Assembly: GCA_027482985.1 (NCBI GenBank)
Contig: JAIXVO010000248.1
Coordinates: 1 to 10,187 of the forward strand
From: Cyanobacteriota bacterium
GTDB taxonomy: Bacteria > Cyanobacteriota > Cyanobacteriia > Leptolyngbyales > Leptolyngbyaceae
Length of the DNA: 10,187 nt
Direction: 5' to 3'
The notes below the pieces were generated by a model that saw only the letters and a list, made by a program, of their open reading frames with translations, searched no databases and was not told where the DNA came from. Made by a program: the position numbers and the translations under genes. Shown piece by piece: positions 5,545 to 10,187 of the stretch (its first letter is position 1; the number at the start of each line of letters is the position of its first letter).

Positions 5545-7368
5545 ATGCCACTCTTTCCGTTTTTGCCTCAGCGTTGGGCGATCGCCCCTCTCCTGCCCCT
5601 GCTACCGGGCTTACTGGCGGCTGGCGTGGCGATCGCGTTGCTGCCGCTCACCGTCTGGCAACCCCTCGAATATGCCAGTTCCAACACCCTGATGCGACTC
5701 CATGCCCACCTGTTGCGACCTCAGTGGGATCGGCGAATTGTGGTGATTGCGATCGATGAAGCCAGCCTCCAGCAATACGGGCGATTTCCCTGGTCGCGCA
5801 CCCGTTACCAACAACTGTTGCAAGCTCTGGCCCCTGCTGTCCCGGCGGGAATTGGGTTTGACATCCTGTTCGCCGAAGCCGATCCGCAAGATCCCCATCT
5901 GGCAGAAGCGTGTTTCAACAGTGGCAATGTCGTGTTAGCGATCGGGGCTGATCGCCAGGGACGCGCCATCAATGTAGTGCCCACGCTAGCTCAGGTCACA
6001 CGCCAAGGCCATGTCTATAATTTGCCCGACCCTGATGGCATCAGTCGCCGCAGTTGGCTCTCGATTAATCAAGTACCTAGCCTCGCCGTCGCGCTTCTGT
6101 CGGCTGAGATTGCGAATCGGCAGGCCGCGATCGCGATGGGAAATCTGCCTGCTGCCCCCCTGCCAACGCTCCCCCCGCTCCATCCTACCGAACACGTCGT
6201 CTGGGTAAATTGGGTCGATTCCACGGATGGCATAACCACCGTTTCCTTTGTCGATGTCGTGCGGGGCAAAGTTGATCCGGCGGTGTTTACCGACAAATTT
6301 GTGCTGGTGGGCATGACGGCAACGGGCTTCGATCCGCTGCTCACACCCTTTACACCCAAAGTGCCGACGGCTGGCGTGTATCTTCATGCGGCCACCCTGG
6401 ATAATCTGCTCAACCACCGCTGGCTACGCCCGTTGCCCGACTGGGCGATCTGGGTCGTATTGGTGCTAGTGGGCAGCTTGACCAGCGTCAGCTTGCACGC
6501 GCAAACTTGGCGACAGCGGTTACTAACGGTGATTGGGCTGGTGGGACTGTGGTGGCTGGTTGCCCTAAGCTTACTGCATCTGGCTCAGATCTGGTTGGCG
6601 ATCGCGGCTCCCCTGGGCACCATTCTGCTGACGGCAATGGTCGTGCAACTACGCGAACAATACGAAAAACAACTGCTGATGCAACTGTTTGCCAAACACG
6701 TCGCGCCCGAAACAGCGGCGATGTTGTGGCAACGGAAAGGCGAAATTTTGCACGATGGCGAACTCAAAGCCCAGGAGTTAGTCGCGACGGTGCTATTTGT
6801 CGATATTCGCGGGTTTACAAGGATTTCGGAGCAGTTGCCGCCGGGAGAATTGCTGTCCTGGGTGAATCGTTACCTCGATACGATGACCGACTGCATCATG
6901 CAACACGGTGGCGTGGTCGATAAATACATTGGCGATGCAATCATGGCGGTGTTTGGGGTGCCCTTCCCCCGCACCACGACTGCCGAGATTCAGCAGGATG
7001 CCCTGAATGCGATCGCCGCCAGCCTGGAGATGCACCAGCGGTTACAACAGTTGAATCAAGAACTCGCTGCCGAAGGCAAACCCACGATTAAGATTGGCAT
7101 TGGGGTGCATACGGGCGGGGTGGTGGCGGGTAGTGTGGGGGGACAGCGTCGCCTGAATTATTCTGTTCTGGGCGATGCGGTGAATGTGGCGGCGCGGCTG
7201 GAGTCGCTGAACAAAGAAGTGGGTGATCCCAACCCCTATAGTCTGTTGGTGACGGGTGACACGCTCTCCTGTCTACGGCAGCAATACCGCGTCCACTGTG
7301 TCGGTCACTATCCCCTCAAAGGGCGAGAGCATCCAGCGCTGGTATTTGCCGTTTTGGGGAAACACTAG
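5545..7368 (+). CDS. CHASE2-domain class III adenylate/guanylate cyclase
   Basis: A membrane sensor that makes cyclic nucleotide. The 607 residues start with a transmembrane helix (about 12-36), then an extracytoplasmic CHASE2 sensor (about 43-290, with VVVIAIDEASL-type and FVLVGMTATG-like strands). Three more membrane helices follow (about 299-316, 325-347, 349-367), then a short linker and a class III cyclase domain (about 408-600). Catalytic metal aspartates are visible in FVDIRGFT (Asp420) and YIGDAIMAVFG (Asp464). The purine-selecting Lys is Lys460 in VVDKYIGD. The transition-state pair is Asn547 and Arg551 in VNVAARLE. The second purine-contacting position, usually Asp in class IIIa or Thr in class IIIb, is Ser540 in NYSVLGD. 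The enzyme should be active as a homodimer, probably for cAMP, though the product is not certain. It is divergent from arsR and convergent with the peptidoglycan-binding gene (47-bp gap). Confidence 0.93.
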   Translation: MPLFPFLPQRWAIAPLLPLLPGLLAAGVAIALLPLTVWQPLEYASSNTLMRLHAHLLRPQWDRRIVVIAIDEASLQQYGRFPWSRTRYQQLLQALAPAVPAGIGFDILFAEADPQDPHLAEACFNSGNVVLAIGADRQGRAINVVPTLAQVTRQGHVYNLPDPDGISRRSWLSINQVPSLAVALLSAEIANRQAAIAMGNLPAAPLPTLPPLHPTEHVVWVNWVDSTDGITTVSFVDVVRGKVDPAVFTDKFVLVGMTATGFDPLLTPFTPKVPTAGVYLHAATLDNLLNHRWLRPLPDWAIWVVLVLVGSLTSVSLHAQTWRQRLLTVIGLVGLWWLVALSLLHLAQIWLAIAAPLGTILLTAMVVQLREQYEKQLLMQLFAKHVAPETAAMLWQRKGEILHDGELKAQELVATVLFVDIRGFTRISEQLPPGELLSWVNRYLDTMTDCIMQHGGVVDKYIGDAIMAVFGVPFPRTTTAEIQQDALNAIAASLEMHQRLQQLNQELAAEGKPTIKIGIGVHTGGVVAGSVGGQRRLNYSVLGDAVNVAARLESLNKEVGDPNPYSLLVTGDTLSCLRQQYRVHCVGHYPLKGREHPALVFAVLGKH

Positions 7369-7415
7369 CGCCGTTCCGTCATCATTGCCGTCCACCTAAC
7401 TTAAACACCACGGCT

Positions 7416-7880
7416 TCAGCGGCCATTATTCTGCAAAATCGACCAAGTGGTGCGATCGACCTGACCCGTGGATCGCAACTTATGGGACTCTTGAAAGGCA
7501 CTCACGGCCTCTTTGGTTTCGTCGGTAAAGAAGCCATCCCGCGCGATCGCGTAGCCATTCACCCGCAACAATCCCTGTAACTCATACACATCCATACCCG
7601 AATGCCCTCGGCGTAACACCCGAATGCCCGGTTTCACGTCCTGCTTGAGCGCGGCCCAGGTTTTAGGACCCACGATCGCATCCACTCGCACCCCCTTGCG
7701 CCGTTGAAAAATCATCACGGCATCTTCCGTCGCACTATCAAACTCACCCGTCACAGGCACCCGAAAGCCATGTGCCCGTAACAATTCCTGAAGTTCCACA
7801 ACGGCTGGTTCCACATCCCACGGACGCAGGGTTGGGCCAGTCAACCCAGAATTGATGGTTGCATCAACGTATTTAGCCAT
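7416..7880 (-). CDS. Double peptidoglycan-binding-domain protein
   Basis: From the ATG at 7880 the protein has 154 residues and carries two PG_binding_1 three-helix domains. The first is about residues 25-78 (AVVELQELLRAHGF, then GEFDSATEDAVMIFQRRKG, IVGPKTWAAL). The second is about 96-150 (DVYELQGLLRVNGY, DGFFTDETKEAVSAFQ, GQVDRTTWSIL). Such domains bind cell-wall peptide stems or occur in murein-associated and phage-like proteins. No catalytic domain accompanies them and no signal peptide is seen, which is odd for a wall-binding protein. The same frame can be extended to a GTG at 7955, but that adds no signal peptide, and that codon sits in a hairpin at 7949-7961. The ATG is therefore preferred. 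It lies 220 bp downstream of the secreted repeat protein on the same strand. Confidence 0.85.
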   Translation of the reverse strand: MAKYVDATINSGLTGPTLRPWDVEPAVVELQELLRAHGFRVPVTGEFDSATEDAVMIFQRRKGVRVDAIVGPKTWAALKQDVKPGIRVLRRGHSGMDVYELQGLLRVNGYAIARDGFFTDETKEAVSAFQESHKLRSTGQVDRTTWSILQNNGR

Positions 7881-7948
7881 CGGCAACTCACTTGGAAACA
7901 ATGAATATCTATTAATATCCCCTATTCCTCTAGCTGTCACAACTTTTA

Positions 7949-7961
7949 CCGCCACAGGCGG
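7949..7961. other. Tight hairpin CCGCC-ACA-GGCGG
   Basis: CCGCC (7949-7953) and GGCGG (7957-7961) form a perfect 5-bp stem with a 3-nt loop in the 220-bp gap between the two minus-strand genes. Read on the plus strand it is followed by AGGGATTTTATTC, weakly T-rich. Read on the minus strand it is followed by TAAAAG. It is not a convincing terminator in either direction. Confidence 0.35.
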
Positions 7962-8050
7962 AGGGATTTTATTCAGTGTCGGCGGCGGGGTCGCTTGGCC
8001 TCGGCGTTGTTACCGCAGCGATCAAGGCTGCAATCGCACTGCTCACGGGG

Positions 8051-8085
8051 AAGGTGTCAGCGGATTTGCTGATCCCTGACACCTT
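8051..8085 (-). terminator. Perfect 10-bp inverted repeat after the secreted repeat-protein gene (possible terminator)
   Basis: AAGGTGTCAG (8051-8060) and CTGACACCTT (8076-8085) are perfect arms around a 15-nt loop, 15 bp beyond the stop of the five-repeat protein. A second, mutually exclusive hairpin, TCAGC (8057-8061) with GCTGA (8068-8072), overlaps it. No T-run follows on either strand, so it is not a textbook intrinsic terminator. Position and stem strength suggest transcript-end processing or protection. The remaining DNA down to 7881 shows no gene. Confidence 0.45.
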
Positions 8086-8100
8086 TGCGACTGGCTCAAG

Positions 8101-9651
8101 TTACCGCTGGCTGATGGTGCTATCTTTCGCCTGTTGCACCTGGGCGATCGCGATCGGCAACACTTGCCGTCCCTTGTCATCCGATTGGTAGCCCCATTGT
8201 TGGCGACCGTTGGAGACAATCGTCAGATAAATCGGCTCCTCCCGACATCCGCCAAACAGGAAGCAAACCCGTTTCGATTGCGCCTTCACGTCCAAGAAGC
8301 GCAACGTGTTCGGCTGCACACTGGGTCCAGATCGCTTCACAATGTCCCGCGTGATGGCGGTCGCCACCGGGGTCGGTAACACCCCTTGCCGATCCATCAC
8401 CACCCGGTTGCCCGTCTTCGTCGCATGATACGTCCACTCCACACTGCCACTATTTACCTGTACCACCCACCCCTCAACGGGTTGGAAGTTCGCCGGACAA
8501 ATCTTGCCAAAGTTAAAGGCACAGTCATTGCCCCAAGTCTGAGCTTTGGCCGACACGATTTTCACCGTGGGTGATCCCGTCCAGGTTTTCGCATCTTGCA
8601 AAATCGCAGTCTCGACACTGGCGGGCAACCGTCCCGTATTGGTGATGCGAGGGTCGAGCGCCATTTGCACACCAGTGCGATCGATGCGGTAAGTCCAGGC
8701 TTGATCCCGCACCCGCACCACGGTTTCCCAGCCCTCTACAGGTTGGTAAATCGTCGGGCACATTTCCCCAAACCCAAACACACAGGCATTGCTGAAGGTT
8801 TTGGCAGTCGCCTGCGTCATTTGCAAACTGGCAACGGGTAAGCCAGAACGAGTTGCCGCATCCGTCAGAATCCGGGTTTGGAAGGAGACGGGCATTACGG
8901 CAGGCGTTGAGACCGGGGTAATCGTCGTGCGGGGATCGAGAATGACACGGGCAGCGGGGCGATCGACGTTATATTTCCAGGTCTGCCCATTCACTTGCGC
9001 CAGCACTTCAAAGCCTTCAATCGGTTGATAGGCGCGGTTGCAAAACTCCCCAAAATGCAGCATACAGGGATTCGCAAAAGTGACGGCTTTGCTGTCCAAA
9101 ATCCGCACGTCAGTAGGAGCCACCTTCGCCCGCCGAGCGGCATCCTGCATCACGGCATTCATATGGGCACTCGGCGTAACGCTAACAGGCATCTCCGTTG
9201 CCGCCCCCGGATCGAGCGCAATCCGAGCGTCGGCTTGACTGATGTGATACCGCCAGGGCTTCCCATTCACGCTGACAGTGGCTTCCCAACCCGCGATCGG
9301 CTCATTCAAATAATTACAAATGCGACCAAACTCAAACACGCAGGCATTCCGAAAAGTTTGCTCGGTGACGCGCGTAATCTGCAACTGACTTTGGGGCAGC
9401 CGCGATCGCTGGGCGGCATTTTGCAACACCTGGCGCGCCACTTCCGGCGGCAACTGGCGCGATCGCCCTGTGGGGCTGACTGTCATCGGTGTAGCGGCTG
9501 ACTCTGACACCATTTGCGCCAGACTGGGTTGACTGTCCACCAGCCCTACCCCCACCGTCAACACACTGGTACAGGCAAGACTGAACAAAAATTTAGACGA
9601 CCTTGATTGTGTGGCACTGGAACCAGCCCACAAAGCAGAATGATATTGCAT
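8101..9651 (-). CDS. Secreted protein with five tandem cysteine-pair repeats
   Basis: A 516-residue exported protein of unknown function. The N-terminus has basic residues, a hydrophobic stretch (about 21-38) and a signal-peptidase-like SLA-Q site near residue 45. Five repeats of about 86-94 residues follow, at about 68-148, 162-240, 255-334, 343-421 and 426-497. Each reads roughly: alanine-rich helix (LQDAA), a strand ending in TFxNxC, FGxxC, YQPVEGWE, WxYxxD and ALDP. Repeats 1-4 keep a Cys-x7-Cys pair (104/112, 196/204, 290/298, 377/385). Repeat 5 is divergent with Cys-x5-Cys (463/469). Disulfides within each repeat in the periplasm are likely but inferred. The unit resembles a small domain common in cyanobacterial secreted proteins (from memory). 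The start is firm: AAGGAG lies 4 nt before the ATG at 9651. The downstream minus-strand gene binds peptidoglycan, so both may act in the envelope. Confidence 0.88.
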   Translation of the reverse strand: MQYHSALWAGSSATQSRSSKFLFSLACTSVLTVGVGLVDSQPSLAQMVSESAATPMTVSPTGRSRQLPPEVARQVLQNAAQRSRLPQSQLQITRVTEQTFRNACVFEFGRICNYLNEPIAGWEATVSVNGKPWRYHISQADARIALDPGAATEMPVSVTPSAHMNAVMQDAARRAKVAPTDVRILDSKAVTFANPCMLHFGEFCNRAYQPIEGFEVLAQVNGQTWKYNVDRPAARVILDPRTTITPVSTPAVMPVSFQTRILTDAATRSGLPVASLQMTQATAKTFSNACVFGFGEMCPTIYQPVEGWETVVRVRDQAWTYRIDRTGVQMALDPRITNTGRLPASVETAILQDAKTWTGSPTVKIVSAKAQTWGNDCAFNFGKICPANFQPVEGWVVQVNSGSVEWTYHATKTGNRVVMDRQGVLPTPVATAITRDIVKRSGPSVQPNTLRFLDVKAQSKRVCFLFGGCREEPIYLTIVSNGRQQWGYQSDDKGRQVLPIAIAQVQQAKDSTISQR

Positions 9652-9845
9652 AAGACTCCTTGAACCTCAGACCAAATAGGGTGCATTGGGGGCGATCGCA
9701 ACGGTCAATCGCACGCTTCAAACCATCACGCACTGTCCCTGAGAACTGTCAGGGGAATTTCTTGTTATTTGTTCCTTTACACAACGTCATTCCGCCATTC
9801 GGGACAATTTTCTAACAACTCGGTTCATCCCACGGGAAAGCGGTA
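9652..9845. other. Upstream non-coding region of the secreted repeat-protein gene
   Basis: No gene is seen. On the minus strand this is the leader and promoter region of the secreted protein, including its AAGGAG ribosome site at 9656-9661. A hairpin, CCCTGA (9737-9742) with TCAGGG (9749-9754) around a 6-nt loop, lies about 90 bp upstream of the start. An AT-rich stretch follows at 9756-9780. I could not fix a convincing -35/-10 pair. The hairpin could be a leader structure or the plus-strand end of a transcript, but no gene lies upstream on the plus strand nearby. Confidence 0.5.
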
Positions 9846-9875
9846 TAAGGTGTCCCCCATTGTCTAGACAGAAAA
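9846..9875 (+). repeat. Candidate terminal inverted repeat of an IS3-family element
   Basis: The stretch around 9846-9875 (TAAGGTGTCCCCCATTGTCT then AGACAG) resembles in style IS3-family ends, which often combine a CCCC block with a GACA block. It faces the transposase remnant in the correct orientation. It includes the perfect 10-bp palindrome TGTCTAGACA (9861-9870). It lies about 215 bp from the transposase stop, farther than is usual for IS3 elements. The matching left end would be outside the window, so this is a suggestion only. Confidence 0.3.
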
Positions 9876-9916
9876 CCGAGAAATTTAAGAGAGTCTACTG
9901 CAAAGCTTGATTCTGA

Positions 9917-10018
9917 TTAGGTTGTACTATAGCTTTGGTCAGAACACTTAGGACAAGTCGAATTGCCAAAAGCCAATACTGGGTAGGTGTTCTGACTCGC
10001 CTTTGCCACGTTACACAT
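9917..10018 (-). CDS. Possible 33-residue CxxC protein
   Basis: A short minus-strand frame runs ATG (10018) to TAA (9917). It ends in AFGNSTCPKCSDQSYSTT, with a zinc-knuckle-like Cys-Pro-Lys-Cys (Cys22, Cys25) and a further Cys2. Eight bases overlap the end of an 8-codon ORF (MNYSRRHV, 10037-10011) that has a near-perfect CAGGAGG ribosome site at about 10043-10049 and an ATG well spaced from it. Translational coupling is conceivable. It could equally be a decayed remnant of a transposase zinc ribbon or chance. I do not recognise the sequence. A 10-bp inverted repeat lies within it. Confidence 0.3.
   Translation of the reverse strand: MCNVAKASQNTYPVLAFGNSTCPKCSDQSYSTT
9938..9996. repeat. Long inverted repeat next to the IS remnant
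   Basis: GTCAGAACAC (9938-9947) and GTGTTCTGAC (9987-9996) are perfect 10-bp arms. With one G-T pair the stem extends to 13 bp (9938-9950 with 9984-9996) around a 33-nt loop. The arms fall inside the 33-codon CxxC frame. It may be a structured RNA, a protein-binding site, or terminal repeats of a very small mobile sequence. Confidence 0.6.
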
Positions 10019-10084
10019 GGCGACGGCTATAATTCATCCCGTCCTCCTGGTTCAATCGAAATGCACGTGCAGCGCAGCTGATCC

Positions 10085-10187
10085 CTACGGGCGCGCGGGG
10101 GGGCGATAATTCAACGACTGATGTAAGCGCTTGTGGTTGTAGAAGCTGAAATAGGCATTCAGATTGGTGACGGCATCCAGGACTGAA
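10085..10187 (-). CDS. IS3-family transposase (OrfB), C-terminal end only
   Basis: The minus strand from the window edge to TAG at 10085 encodes 33 visible residues, including LDAVTNLNAYFSFYNHKRLH followed by QSLNYRPPARP. The motif Y-F-x-F-Y-N-x-x-R-x-H-Q-S-L-x-Y-x-P-P/T-P/A is the highly conserved C-terminus of IS3-family DDE transposases with an rve integrase core. The rest lies to the right of the window, so completeness cannot be judged. The usual ending xPAEVY is replaced by PPARP-stop, which may mean a slightly altered or truncated terminus. Confidence 0.85.
   Translation of the reverse strand, partial: SVLDAVTNLNAYFSFYNHKRLHQSLNYRPPARP

Noticed and set aside
7976..8191. 71-codon plus-strand frame with a hydrophobic start (GTG)
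   Set aside because: Weak ribosome spacing, and it runs into the antisense of the secreted repeat protein; the hydrophobic part is too short to call a gene.
8134..9501. Several plus-strand frames over the five-repeat gene
   Set aside because: Antisense shadows; the minus-strand frame has a signal peptide, internal repeats and a good ribosome site.

Overview
The window comes from a cyanobacterium. HIP1-type GCGATCGC octamers occur throughout, inside and outside genes. The gene content is also typical: an AcsF cyclase with a heme oxygenase, a CHASE2 nucleotide cyclase, pentapeptide-repeat proteins and a secreted cysteine-repeat protein. No species can be named from sequence alone. There is no rRNA, tRNA or CRISPR array.

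Left part (1-3595): a low-oxygen tetrapyrrole module. hemN (oxygen-independent coproporphyrinogen III oxidase, its 3' end cut by the window edge) lies downstream of a heme oxygenase on the minus strand. acsF/chlAII (Mg-protoporphyrin monomethyl ester cyclase) diverges from them on the plus strand. In Synechocystis 6803 the homologous trio chlAII-ho2-hemN forms one micro-oxic operon. Here the same genes are split into two divergent units around a 111-bp intergenic region with repeated AAGGTT/AACCTT half-sites. A heptanucleotide tandem array and a 195-bp MITE-like nested inverted-repeat element sit between the heme oxygenase and hemN genes.

Middle part (3603-5318, minus strand): a likely four-gene run. 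An ArsR-type winged-helix regulator without the classical metal-site cysteines is followed 16 bp later by a right-handed beta-helix pentapeptide-repeat protein. After a 105-bp gap with two tandem duplications come two small unknown proteins only 2 bp apart. Divergent from arsR is a membrane CHASE2-class III nucleotide cyclase (5545-7368), which has Ser where class III enzymes usually have Asp or Thr at the purine-contacting position.

Right part (7416-10187): a double peptidoglycan-binding-domain protein without a visible signal peptide, and a 516-residue secreted protein built from five tandem cysteine-pair repeats, both on the minus strand. The last ~430 bp are intergenic and partly mobile-element DNA. 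The window edge cuts an IS3-family transposase, of which only the C-terminus is visible. Between it and a candidate IS end lie a strong Shine-Dalgarno, an 8-codon ORF, and an overlapping 33-codon ORF with a CxxC knuckle whose DNA contains a long inverted repeat.

The left module supports heme, bilin and chlorophyll synthesis when oxygen is scarce. The other genes are regulatory, signalling or envelope functions with no demonstrated link to it. The annotation rests on reading motifs by eye. No database search was possible.
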